Counted from the first letter of the stretch, positions 1 to 5,794 are shown. The stretch: DNA of 5,794 nt from Ruminococcaceae bacterium UBA5904 (GCA_002431305.1 DJEG01000102.1:1-5794); one strand, 5' to 3'. The notes: a model not told the origin generated them from the letters alone. Made by a program: numbers and translations.

Positions 1-60
1 GGTTAGAACGCTAGCCTGTCACGCTAGAGGTCGACGGTTCGATCCCGTTCCGGGTCGCCA
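1..60 (+). tRNA. tRNA-Asp (GTC), 5'-truncated by the window edge
   Basis: This is the 3' three-quarters of an aspartate tRNA; the window opens in the D loop, so the acceptor 5' strand and half the D arm are missing. The anticodon stem CTAGC/GCTAG (11-15 with 23-27) encloses the seven-base loop CTGTCAC, which puts anticodon GTC at 18-20. The T arm pairs 33-37 with 45-49 (one G-U pair) around loop TTCGATC. The acceptor 3' strand CCGGGTC (50-56), discriminator G57 and an encoded CCA (58-60) follow. It lies 5 bp before tRNA-Thr and is probably co-transcribed with it. Confidence 0.95.
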
Positions 61-65
61 TTGCT

Positions 66-141
<76 letters not shown>

Positions 142-143
142 AT

Positions 144-178
144 AACCCCGAGGATTTATGTCCTCGGGGTTTGTTTTT
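144..178 (+). terminator. Intrinsic terminator of the tRNA cluster
   Basis: An 11-bp perfect stem (144-154 with 161-171; core ACCCCGAGGA/TCCTCGGGGT) closes a six-base loop TTTATG and is followed by TGTTTTT. It begins 3 bp after the tRNA-Thr CCA, as expected for the end of a tRNA transcription unit. Between here and the next hairpin at 297 (about 115 bp) the DNA is AT-rich and I see no gene in it. Confidence 0.92.
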
Positions 179-296
179 ATGTCTCTTTATTCTGATATAG
201 AATTTTATTTAAAAGTTACCATCTTTTTCGGGTAAGTTTTAAATATAAATCTTGATAAAATGTAAATAATACAGAAGAACAAGTACAGACAAAAAC

Positions 297-331
297 CGCT
301 CGGGAATCTGCACAGTCCCGAGCGTTTTTTT
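297..331. terminator. Bidirectional intrinsic terminator downstream of the MATE gene
   Basis: A perfect 9-bp stem CGCTCGGGA (297-305) / TCCCGAGCG (316-324) has a 10-base loop. On the minus strand it lies 5 bp beyond the MATE stop codon and is followed by GTTTTTG, so it serves as that gene's terminator. On the plus strand it is followed directly by seven T residues (325-331), a stronger tail, although no plus-strand gene is recognised between 180 and 296. Confidence 0.88.
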
Positions 332-1670
332 ACATATAGTTATATTTCTTTCTCAAGGCGAACAGGAAGATAAGCGATATACCCGTCGCAAAAACCTCCG
401 ACACCGTGATAGCCCACCATATTCCGTCGACTCCGAAAAATATCGGAAGCACGAGTACGCATGAAGTTTGGAATACGAGCGTACGAAGAAACGAAATCGC
501 CGCCGAAACTCCGCCGTTGCTCAAAGCCGTAAAGAATGAGGACATGAAAATATTGAAACCCGCAAGCAGGAACGAATACGCGAACAGTCTGAACGCATGA
601 CGCGTCAGTTCGAAAAGCTCCGCGTCGTATCCGACGAATATTTTTGCAAACGTACCCGACAGCAAAATCGCCGCGAGGGTCAGCACCGCACCGGAAGCGG
701 AGGTCAGAATCACGCTCTTTTTGAGCATGTTTTTAAGCTCGTCCGTGTTACCCGCGCCGTAATGGAAGCCTACAACAGGCGCGCATCCTATTGAATAACC
801 TATGGAAATAGATACGAATATAAACTGAACATACATTAAAACTCCGTACGCCGAAACGCCGTTTTCGCCGATAAGGCGCATTAGCTGAAAGTTATAAATC
901 ATACTGACGAGTGACATTGAAATATTGCTCATAAGCTCCGACGAGCCGTTCGTACACGCTTTTAAAAGCGGTTTAAATTCAAGACGCGCTGCGACAGTGT
1001 GCAGAATACTGCCGTTTTTCTTATTCATAAAGAATATGAGCGGAATTATACCGCCTACAACCTGGCTTAATCCCGTAGCAATCGCTGCGCCCTTTACTCC
1101 CCAGCCGAATCCTGCAATAAACAGCGCGTCGAGAGCCATATTCGTGCATCCCGCCGCCACAGTTACGAAAAGTCCGAGCTTCGGTCTTTCGGCTGTAATT
1201 AAAAAGCTCTGAAATACGTTCTGGAGCATGAACGCGATATTGAAGCCGATTATAATTCTGCCGTACAGAACGCAGTCGCCCATCATCTCTTCGGAAGCCT
1301 TTAAGAGCCTTGCAATTTGGGGCATAAATATAAATCCGAAAACTGTTGCAATTGCGCCGAGAATGACTGTGAATATCAGCATCATCGTAAAATATCTGTC
1401 CGCGTTCTTTCTGTCACCCTCGCCCAATGTTTTTGCAACAAGCGCACTTCCTCCGGTACCTACCATAAATCCGAGACCGCCGAGTATCATTAAAAACGGC
1501 ATTATAAGATTTATGGAAGCGAAAGCCGTTTTTCCGACGTAATTCGAAACGAAAAGACCGTCGACAACTCCGTATACAGACGTAAAAATCATCATTATAA
1601 TCGACGGAAAAGTAAAGCGAAACAGCTTTTTATAAGTAAAATGGTCTGAAAGCTGTATTTGTTTTTTCAT
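330..1670 (-). CDS. MATE-family multidrug/cation antiporter
   Basis: This 446-aa polytopic membrane protein belongs to the multidrug and toxic compound extrusion (MATE) family, which exports organic cations and drugs in exchange for Na+ or H+. The length is normal for the family. Visible family features are the first-helix segment SVYGVVDGLFVSNYVG (31-46), the loop GTGGSALVAKTLGEGD (71-86), and the second-half counterpart CAPVVGFHYGAGN (296-308). These two related halves fit the usual 12-helix arrangement of two MatE domains, roughly residues 16-180 and 240-410. The C terminus is basic (RKKYNYM). The ATG start is supported by AGGAG at 1676-1680 with 5-bp spacing. It is monocistronic, with its own promoter upstream and a terminator overlapping its stop. 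The overall look is closest to MepA/NorM-like clostridial members. The actual substrate cannot be predicted, and no regulator gene lies beside it. Confidence 0.93.
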   Translation of the reverse strand: MKKQIQLSDHFTYKKLFRFTFPSIIMMIFTSVYGVVDGLFVSNYVGKTAFASINLIMPFLMILGGLGFMVGTGGSALVAKTLGEGDRKNADRYFTMMLIFTVILGAIATVFGFIFMPQIARLLKASEEMMGDCVLYGRIIIGFNIAFMLQNVFQSFLITAERPKLGLFVTVAAGCTNMALDALFIAGFGWGVKGAAIATGLSQVVGGIIPLIFFMNKKNGSILHTVAARLEFKPLLKACTNGSSELMSNISMSLVSMIYNFQLMRLIGENGVSAYGVLMYVQFIFVSISIGYSIGCAPVVGFHYGAGNTDELKNMLKKSVILTSASGAVLTLAAILLSGTFAKIFVGYDAELFELTRHAFRLFAYSFLLAGFNIFMSSFFTALSNGGVSAAISFLRTLVFQTSCVLVLPIFFGVDGIWWAITVSEVFATGISLIFLFALRKKYNYM

Positions 1671-1708
1671 AATAACTCCTAATTTTTAATATTAATGCAG
1701 TATCGCTT

Positions 1709-1737
1709 ATTTTACAATTTATATTTTTAAAAGTCAA
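1709..1737 (-). promoter_or_regulatory. Predicted promoter of the MATE gene
   Basis: Reading the minus strand, TTGACT (1737-1732) and TAAAAT (1714-1709) are separated by exactly 17 bp. Each box matches the sigma-A/sigma-70 consensus at five of six positions. The expected start near 1702 gives a leader of about 32 nt, ending in AGGAG-TTATT-ATG. The leader includes a perfect palindrome TTAATATTAA (1686-1695), which may only reflect AT-richness. Confidence 0.75.
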
Positions 1738-1745
1738 GCGCTATA

Positions 1746-1774
1746 TTGCAACGATTCATAAAATGTGATAAACT
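1746..1774 (+). promoter_or_regulatory. Predicted promoter of the cytoplasmic SGNH hydrolase gene
   Basis: TTGCAA (1746-1751) and TAAACT (1769-1774) lie 17 bp apart, each matching four of six consensus positions. The -10 box is preceded by TG plus one base (1766-1768), an extended -10 arrangement. It is the best candidate between the divergent MATE gene and the ATG at 1803. Its -35 box is only 8 bp from that of the divergent MATE promoter. Confidence 0.5.
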
Positions 1775-1802
1775 TAGAAAAAAAAGAACGGAGAACTTAC
1801 AT

Positions 1803-2438
1803 ATGAAAACATTTTTATTTCAGGGCGATTCGATAACCGACGCGGGCAGAAATTTCGATTACGACGACGGCAGAGAGTCATACGGCTACCCCACGTTCGT
1901 TGCGGGCAAGCTCGGCGTAAAATACCCCGGTCGGATTAAATTTATAAACCGCGGAATCAGCGGAAACAGAGTCGTCGACCTGTACGCAAGAATAAAGCGC
2001 GACTTTATAAACGTCAAGCCCGACGTTATAACCATTCTTATCGGAATAAACGACGTGTGGCACGAATTCGGCGGCGAACCCGACGGCGTTTCGGATGAAA
2101 AATACTTCAGAGTTTACTGCGCGCTTATCGAGGAGTTAAAAGAGGCTCTGCCCGATACTAAGATTATAATACTGGAGCCGTTTGTTTTAAAAGCGTCCGC
2201 AACACAGGACAAGTGGGACGAGTTCAGAACAGAAACGGAGAAAAGAGCAAAAAGCGCAAAGAAAGTCGCGGAAAAATATTCACTCCCGTTTATTCCTCTT
2301 ATGGATAAATTCGATTCTCTCGCAGCGACCGCGAGAGCAGACCATTGGCTTCTCGACGGCGTTCACCCTGCCCCCGCAGGTCATGAGATTATCGCCCAAG
2401 CGGTTGTCGATAAATGCGAAGAACTTAGATTATTTTAA
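1803..2438 (+). CDS. Cytoplasmic SGNH/GDSL hydrolase, resembling Axe2-type acetylxylan esterase
   Basis: This 211-aa protein is a single-domain SGNH hydrolase, a serine esterase family that commonly removes acetyl groups from carbohydrates. All catalytic blocks are present: GDSITDAGR with Ser10, INRGISGN with the oxyanion Gly54, GIND with Asn83, and DGVHP with Asp185 and His188. No signal peptide is visible, so it should act in the cytoplasm. The run GDSITD-GR, GISGN-V-DL, KPD, GINDVW and VHP..AGH matches my memory of the Geobacillus intracellular acetylxylan esterase Axe2 and its relatives, so deacetylation of imported sugars or oligosaccharides is plausible but inferred. An upstream in-frame TTG at 1746 would add 19 lysine-rich residues and overlaps the predicted -35 box. 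The ATG at 1803, with GGAG at 1790-1793 (9-bp spacing) and starting directly at the conserved domain, is preferred. The gene appears to be transcribed alone. Confidence 0.9.
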   Translation: MKTFLFQGDSITDAGRNFDYDDGRESYGYPTFVAGKLGVKYPGRIKFINRGISGNRVVDLYARIKRDFINVKPDVITILIGINDVWHEFGGEPDGVSDEKYFRVYCALIEELKEALPDTKIIILEPFVLKASATQDKWDEFRTETEKRAKSAKKVAEKYSLPFIPLMDKFDSLAATARADHWLLDGVHPAPAGHEIIAQAVVDKCEELRLF

Positions 2439-2455
2439 GAATTAAAACAAAAAAT

Positions 2456-2495
2456 TATCCCGTTTAACCTTCATCCGGATAAACGGGATATTTTG
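2456..2495. terminator. Shared bidirectional terminator between convergent SGNH hydrolase genes
   Basis: A 10-bp perfect stem ATCCCGTTTA (2457-2466) / TAAACGGGAT (2480-2489), extended by a T-A pair, encloses 13 bases that can form two further C-G pairs. The plus strand continues into TTTTGTTT. The minus strand continues into AATTTTTTGTTTT. It lies in the 82-bp gap between the stops at 2438 and 2521, so one hairpin can end both the Axe2-like gene and the metY-metA-SGNH unit. Confidence 0.9.
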
Positions 2496-2520
2496 TTTAT
2501 ACCCTGTAATAAATTATTGC

Positions 2521-3381
2521 TTATCGTGCGTATCTGAAATTACCCGTCAATAAATTCGCAAGGAACGTCAGTATCTTTCCTATAGGCTTCGGAAAATACT
2601 CTACGAGATAATCCCTGTCGATACCCTTTACGTTTACAACAGGTTCGGTCGTATCGGAAAGACCTATCTCATTGAGCTTTGCAAGGACAAGGCGGGCAAG
2701 AACGACGTTACCCTCCGCCGAGGGGTGAATCGTATCAGACGAAATAAGAGCGGGACGGCCTGCGAAAGCGTCGCGGGTGTCTACAACATAATTATTTTCG
2801 GGATTCTCCTCGCAGTATTTTATAATACTGTCGTTAATACGCCTGGTCGCCTGTTCATAAGGCTTTTTTGAAAACTCCGTATTCCACGCGGTATAAATCG
2901 TCTGAACGAGAACAACCGCGTCGGGGTTGAGAGTTCTTATCTGCTCCATGCATTTTGAAAAATTATCGTAGAACGTCTCGCCGATTTTATCAAATTTCGC
3001 ATAGTCGTTGAATACGAGTCCCTGGATTATAAGCAGCGGCGCGTGGTCGAGCAGAAAGTCGTTTCCGCCTATCGATACGCTGATAATATCAGCCCACTCA
3101 ACGTCCGCCATGAAGCTCTCATCCTCTGTAAGACGTTTTAAAAGCGTTGAGCTGTTTCTGCCCATTATGCCGTCGTTTATGTAGTTATATCCGTTCGTGT
3201 CGGCAACGATTCTGCCGTAAGCGGACTCGTCGGGATTGCTTATTCCGAAGCCCTCTGCTATCGAGTCGCCTATGACAAGATAATTCTTTTTATCCGCGTC
3301 GGCAGCCGACGCTCCGAACGAAAACATGCATAAGCATATGACGGCTGATAAGATTACCGCTGTGATTCTTTTTAATTTCAT
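2521..3381 (-). CDS. Secreted SGNH/GDSL hydrolase, last gene of the methionine unit
   Basis: This 286-aa protein begins with a clear Sec signal peptide: basic MKLKR, a hydrophobic core (about residues 7-20), and likely cleavage after GASA (residue 26). There is no proper lipobox at the cysteines in the core. The mature part is an SGNH hydrolase, with GDSIAEGFG (Ser40), NDGIMG (Gly74), SIGGND (Asn107) and DTIHP (Asp216, His219). After the domain, about 30 residues (257-286), rich in aromatic and hydrophobic positions and ending NFRYAR, may form an amphipathic helix for surface or membrane contact. The substrate (lipid, or acetylated glycan or peptidoglycan) is not determinable. The ATG at 3381 has AGAGGTG upstream (3394-3388) with 6-bp spacing. 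An in-frame GTG nine bases earlier lies inside that site and is rejected. The gene starts 22 bp after metA, with no obvious promoter or terminator between, so co-transcription is likely though functionally unexplained. Confidence 0.9.
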   Translation of the reverse strand: MKLKRITAVILSAVICLCMFSFGASAADADKKNYLVIGDSIAEGFGISNPDESAYGRIVADTNGYNYINDGIMGRNSSTLLKRLTEDESFMADVEWADIISVSIGGNDFLLDHAPLLIIQGLVFNDYAKFDKIGETFYDNFSKCMEQIRTLNPDAVVLVQTIYTAWNTEFSKKPYEQATRRINDSIIKYCEENPENNYVVDTRDAFAGRPALISSDTIHPSAEGNVVLARLVLAKLNEIGLSDTTEPVVNVKGIDRDYLVEYFPKPIGKILTFLANLLTGNFRYAR

Positions 3382-3403
3382 GTGTAACACCTCTTAAATT
3401 GAT

Positions 3404-4321
3404 TTATGAAATCTTCGTAATATCGTACGGAGTCGTCTGATATACGAAATAGTTAAGCCAGTTTGAATACAACAAATTCGCATGCGAACGCCAGTTTACA
3501 ATCGGCTCCTTTGTCGGATCGTCGCCGGGAAAATAATTTTTCGGAACGTCGATATCACGTCCAAGCGTAACGTCCCTCAAATACTCGTGCATGAGCGTGT
3601 CGCCGTCGTACTCGGAGTGACCGGTTATAAAAATCTGTCTCCCCTGCGGAGTCATAACCGCGTACAGCCCCGCCTCGTCGCTCGAAGCGAGAATTTTAAG
3701 TTCGGAAACTTTCTCAACATCCTCGCGCTTAACGGTCGTATGTCTCGAATGGGGTACGTAGAATTCGTCGTCGAATCCGCGTAAAAGGATAGCTCTTTTA
3801 TAGTCGGCTTTATGTTTAAACACTCCGAAAAGTTTTTTGTCAAGCTTGTATTTTTTTATGCCGTAATGATAGTACAGGGCTGCCTGCGCACCCCAGCAGA
3901 TGTGGAACGTACTCCACACGTGGGTCTTGCTCCACTCCATAATTTCGCAAAGCTCGTCCCAGTATTCGACCTCTTCGAATTCCAGATGTTCGACCGGTGC
4001 GCCAGTTATTATCATACCGTCGAACGTTTCGTTTTTAATATCGTCAAACACCTTATAAAATGAAAGCATGTGAGCCTGCGACGTGTTTTTCGACTCGTGG
4101 GAACGCGTGTGTATAAGCTCGATTTCAACCTGCAACGGCGAGTTTCCGAGCAAACGCGACAGCTGTGTTTCCGTTTCGATTTTTTTCGGCATTAAGTTTA
4201 GTATTAAAATTTTTAACGGGCGTATATCCTGGTTGACCGCCCGCGTGCGGGTCATTACGAATATATTTTCTTCATTTAACGTTTTGACCGCGGGCAGTTC
4301 GTTCGGAATTTTAATCGGCAT
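3404..4321 (-). CDS. metAA: Homoserine O-acyltransferase MetA, predicted acetyl-CoA specific
   Basis: This 305-aa protein is a full-length MetA (HTS family), which acylates homoserine in the first committed step of methionine synthesis in the cytoplasm. The N terminus [12 protein letters not shown] is canonical. The catalytic residues are visible as Cys142 in ICWGAQAAL, His235 in TGHSEYD, and Glu237. Other family blocks include [13 protein letters not shown] (39-51), [13 protein letters not shown] (181-193) and [15 protein letters not shown] (277-291). Residue 111, in [10 protein letters not shown], is Glu. Work on Bacillus MetA linked Glu at this position to acetyl-CoA use, and Gly, as in E. 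coli, to succinyl-CoA. I therefore predict homoserine O-acetyltransferase (EC 2.3.1.31) despite the common 'succinyltransferase' label. It sits 15 bp after metY, whose substrate is O-acetylhomoserine, in agreement with the prediction. The ribosome binding site is weak (AGGGTG, just after the metY stop codon), suggesting translation helped by coupling to metY. Confidence 0.96.
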   Translation of the reverse strand: MPIKIPNELPAVKTLNEENIFVMTRTRAVNQDIRPLKILILNLMPKKIETETQLSRLLGNSPLQVEIELIHTRSHESKNTSQAHMLSFYKVFDDIKNETFDGMIITGAPVEHLEFEEVEYWDELCEIMEWSKTHVWSTFHICWGAQAALYYHYGIKKYKLDKKLFGVFKHKADYKRAILLRGFDDEFYVPHSRHTTVKREDVEKVSELKILASSDEAGLYAVMTPQGRQIFITGHSEYDGDTLMHEYLRDVTLGRDIDVPKNYFPGDDPTKEPIVNWRSHANLLYSNWLNYFVYQTTPYDITKIS

Positions 4322-4336
4322 TAATTTTCACACCCT

Positions 4337-5620
4337 TTACAGGACTTTATTAAGAGCCTGTGCAATATCGTCAATGAGATCCTGCGCATTTTCGAGTCCG
4401 CACGAAAGTCTGACGAGATCGGGGCCGACTCCCGCCTCGATAAGCTGTTCGTCGGTCATCTGACGGTGCGTCGTGCTCGCCGGGTGCAGACAGCATGTGC
4501 GTGCGTCTGCAACATGGGTCTCTATGGCGCATATTTTAAGATTTTTCATAAATGTTTCGGCGGCTTCTCTTCCGCCCCTAACGCCGAAGCTGACCACTCC
4601 GCACGTGCCGTCGGGCATGTATTTTTTTGCCCTGCCGTAATATTTATTACCCTCGAGTCCTGGGTAATTTACCCACTCGATTTTGTCGTTTTTCGATAAG
4701 AATTCGGCGACGGCAAGAGCGTTTTCACAGTGTCTCTTAACTCTGACGTGCAGACTTTCAAGTCCTAAATTCAATATAAACGCGCTCTGCGGAGACGGCG
4801 TAGAACCGAGGTCACGCATAAGCTGAGCGGTCGCCTTTGTTATAAATGCGCCCTCATTTCCGAATTTCTCGGCGTAGGTTATGCCGTGGTAGCTCTCGTC
4901 GGGAGTACAGAGTCCGGGGAACTTGTCCTTGTGAGCCATCCAGTCGAATTTACCGGAATCGACTATGCATCCGCCGATTGCAGCACCGTGACCGTCCATA
5001 TATTTTGTCGTCGAGTGAGTAACGATATCCGCGCCGAACTCGAAAGGACGGCAGTTTATCGGAGTCGCGAACGTATTGTCAATGATAAGCGGAACGCCGT
5101 GCGCGTGAGCCGATTTTGCAAATTTTTCTATATCAAGAACGGTAAGCGCGGGATTTGCGATAGTCTCGCCGAAAACCGCCTTTGTATTGGGTTTGAAAGC
5201 GTTTTCGAGTTCATCCTCGGAACAGTCGGGGTCTACGAACGTAAAGTCAACGCCCATTTTTTTCATCGTGACGGCGAAAAGGTTATACGTGCCTCCGTAT
5301 ATCGCGCTCGAAGCGACTACATGATCCCCGTATGAAGCTATATTGAACACTGCGTAAAATGTGGCCGCCTGACCCGACGACGTGAGCATCGCCGCACTGC
5401 CGCCCTCTAAAGCGCATATTTTGGCGGCGACACGGTCACATGTCGGATTTTGAAGTCTCGAATAAAAATATCCGCTTGCCTCCAAATCGAACAGCTTCCC
5501 CATATCCTCGCCCGTATCATACTTAAACGTTGTACTCTGTATTATCGGAATCTGTCTCGGTTCGCCGTTTGCGGGCGTATAACCGCCCTGAACGCATTTT
5601 GTTTCAATTCCTGAATCCAC
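4337..5620 (-). CDS. metY: O-acetylhomoserine sulfhydrylase (O-acetylhomoserine aminocarboxypropyltransferase)
   Basis: This PLP enzyme of the Cys/Met metabolism family makes homocysteine from O-acetylhomoserine and sulfide (EC 2.5.1.49). Counting from the in-frame ATG at 5626, the marks are YSRLQNPT (55-62), LEGGSAAMLTSSGQAA (73-88), the PLP-ring Asp183 in IIDNTFATP, the PLP lysine K208 in HSTTKYMDGHG, HPASTTHRQ (381-389), and the carboxylate-binding Arg406 in VRLSCGLEN. About 427 residues is normal for MetY and longer than a typical cystathionine gamma-synthase. Start choice: GGAGG (5632-5628) is only 1 nt from the ATG at 5626 but 7 nt from the GTG at 5620, so I choose GTG (427 aa). The longer open frame back to 5692 crosses the promoter -10 box region and is rejected. 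As first gene of the unit it is followed by metA 15 bp later, which supplies its substrate. Confidence 0.95.
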   Translation of the reverse strand: MDSGIETKCVQGGYTPANGEPRQIPIIQSTTFKYDTGEDMGKLFDLEASGYFYSRLQNPTCDRVAAKICALEGGSAAMLTSSGQAATFYAVFNIASYGDHVVASSAIYGGTYNLFAVTMKKMGVDFTFVDPDCSEDELENAFKPNTKAVFGETIANPALTVLDIEKFAKSAHAHGVPLIIDNTFATPINCRPFEFGADIVTHSTTKYMDGHGAAIGGCIVDSGKFDWMAHKDKFPGLCTPDESYHGITYAEKFGNEGAFITKATAQLMRDLGSTPSPQSAFILNLGLESLHVRVKRHCENALAVAEFLSKNDKIEWVNYPGLEGNKYYGRAKKYMPDGTCGVVSFGVRGGREAAETFMKNLKICAIETHVADARTCCLHPASTTHRQMTDEQLIEAGVGPDLVRLSCGLENAQDLIDDIAQALNKVL

Positions 5621-5626
5621 TTTCAT

Positions 5627-5632
5627 TCCTCC
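5627..5632 (-). promoter_or_regulatory. Ribosome binding site that decides the metY start
   Basis: The minus strand reads CGGAGGA-ATGAAA-GTG. The Shine-Dalgarno core GGAGG abuts the ATG with a single intervening base, far below usual spacing, while the GTG two codons later is at 7 bases. No other purine-rich site lies upstream that could serve the ATG. Confidence 0.75.
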
Positions 5633-5676
5633 GAATGTATATAAATATCGGTAAATTAAATGATTATATATAGTAA

Positions 5677-5705
5677 ATAATATCAAATCCAAACCGCGTT
5701 GTCAA
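5677..5705 (-). promoter_or_regulatory. Predicted promoter of the metY-metA-SGNH unit
   Basis: On the minus strand TTGACA (5705-5700, perfect -35) is followed after exactly 17 bp by TATTAT (5682-5677, five of six). Transcription should begin near 5670, leaving about 50 nt before the GTG start. This is among the best sigma-A-type promoters one could expect. High basal strength suggests control by a DNA-binding protein rather than by a weak promoter. Confidence 0.87.
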
Positions 5706-5708
5706 ATC

Positions 5709-5723
5709 GCAATAAATTATCGC
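5709..5723. promoter_or_regulatory. Candidate regulator site 1 upstream of metY
   Basis: The 15-mer GCAATAAATTATCGC is an odd-length dyad: six of seven arm positions are complementary around A5716, with A-C at the third position. It lies 3 bp upstream of the -35 box, centred near -46 from the predicted start, a usual position for an activator and also compatible with a repressor. Thirteen of 14 bases of CAATAAATTATCGC recur at 5740-5753. The binding protein is unknown. Confidence 0.5.
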
Positions 5724-5739
5724 AGGATATTAATAAAAA

Positions 5740-5753
5740 CAATAATTTATCGC
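5740..5753. promoter_or_regulatory. Candidate regulator site 2 upstream of metY
   Basis: CAATAATTTATCGC repeats the first site in the same orientation with one substitution, at the dyad centre (T5746), where A and T are equivalent on opposite strands. The core CAATAA-T-TTATCG is symmetric at five of six arm positions. Centres are 30 bp apart, about three helical turns, placing both on roughly the same DNA face. It is centred near -76. Confidence 0.48.
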
Positions 5754-5794
5754 GTTAAACACAAACATTCTTTATGTAGGGGAAGACATTGTCT

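Noticed and set aside
925..1542. Plus-strand open frames opposite the MATE gene
   Set aside because: The MATE protein is complete and recognisable in the opposite frame, and these frames have no motifs of their own.
1746..1802. TTG start adding 19 residues to the cytoplasmic SGNH hydrolase
   Set aside because: It overlaps the predicted -35 box, adds a lysine/arginine-rich tail outside the family domain, and a GGAG-preceded ATG lies right at the domain start.
4083..4463. A 126-codon plus-strand open frame spanning the metA/metY junction
   Set aside because: It is antisense to two confident genes, and its serine- and isoleucine-rich composition is typical of an antisense shadow.
4886..5335. 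A 149-codon open frame on the plus strand opposite metY
   Set aside because: It lies wholly antisense to a well-conserved enzyme gene, has no supporting ribosome binding site that I can see, and its translation resembles no family I know. It is a coding shadow.
5641..5651. Possible third copy of the metY upstream motif (ATAAATATCGG)
   Set aside because: It needs a one-base deletion, lacks the dyad symmetry, and is neither phased with the other two copies nor upstream of the promoter. It is likely chance in AT-rich DNA.
5621..5670. Riboswitch or attenuator in the metY leader
   Set aside because: About 50 nt is too short for known SAM-I or T-box leaders, and no GC-rich hairpin with a T tract is present.
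5761..5794. Start of a divergent plus-strand gene (AGGGG followed after AAGACA by TTG near 5790)
   Set aside because: Only one or two codons would lie in the window, the nearby ATG at 5774 is followed at once by TAG, and no convincing plus-strand promoter precedes it. It cannot be supported from this sequence.

Overview
This 5.8 kb window looks like an ordinary chromosomal stretch from a low-to-mid GC Gram-positive bacterium, most likely one of the Clostridia. That placement is inferred from strong AGGAGG-type ribosome binding sites, near-consensus sigma-A-like promoters, intrinsic terminators, tRNA genes with encoded CCA, and the protein families present. No phage, insertion sequence, CRISPR array or defence gene was seen.

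Layout. Positions 1-141 hold the end of a plus-strand tRNA cluster: a 5'-truncated tRNA-Asp(GTC) and a complete tRNA-Thr(GGT), followed by an intrinsic terminator. After about 150 bp with no gene comes a minus-strand MATE-family efflux gene (330-1670) with its own terminator and a good promoter. Divergent from it is a plus-strand cytoplasmic SGNH/GDSL hydrolase (1803-2438) resembling intracellular acetylxylan esterases of the Axe2 type. The two divergent promoters sit almost back to back. This hydrolase ends at a hairpin it shares, tail to tail, with the operon to its right.

The right half (2521-5670) is a minus-strand unit in the order metY (O-acetylhomoserine sulfhydrylase), metA (homoserine O-acyltransferase), then a secreted SGNH hydrolase. 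The intergenic gaps are 15-22 bp. MetA carries Glu at position 111, the residue linked to acetyl-CoA rather than succinyl-CoA use. It should therefore make O-acetylhomoserine, which MetY converts with sulfide into homocysteine, so the two enzymes form a coherent direct-sulfhydrylation route to methionine. The operon has a near-consensus promoter (TTGACA-17-TATTAT) giving a leader of only about 50 nt, too short for a SAM-I riboswitch or a T-box. Instead, two nearly identical AT-rich dyads lie 30 bp apart just upstream of the -35 box and are the best candidates for regulator sites.

The points most worth a second look are those twin dyads, the GTG start of metY, the secreted hydrolase riding on the methionine operon, and a plus-strand-oriented terminator at 297-331 with no recognised gene in front of it. 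I did not find a clear undescribed system.
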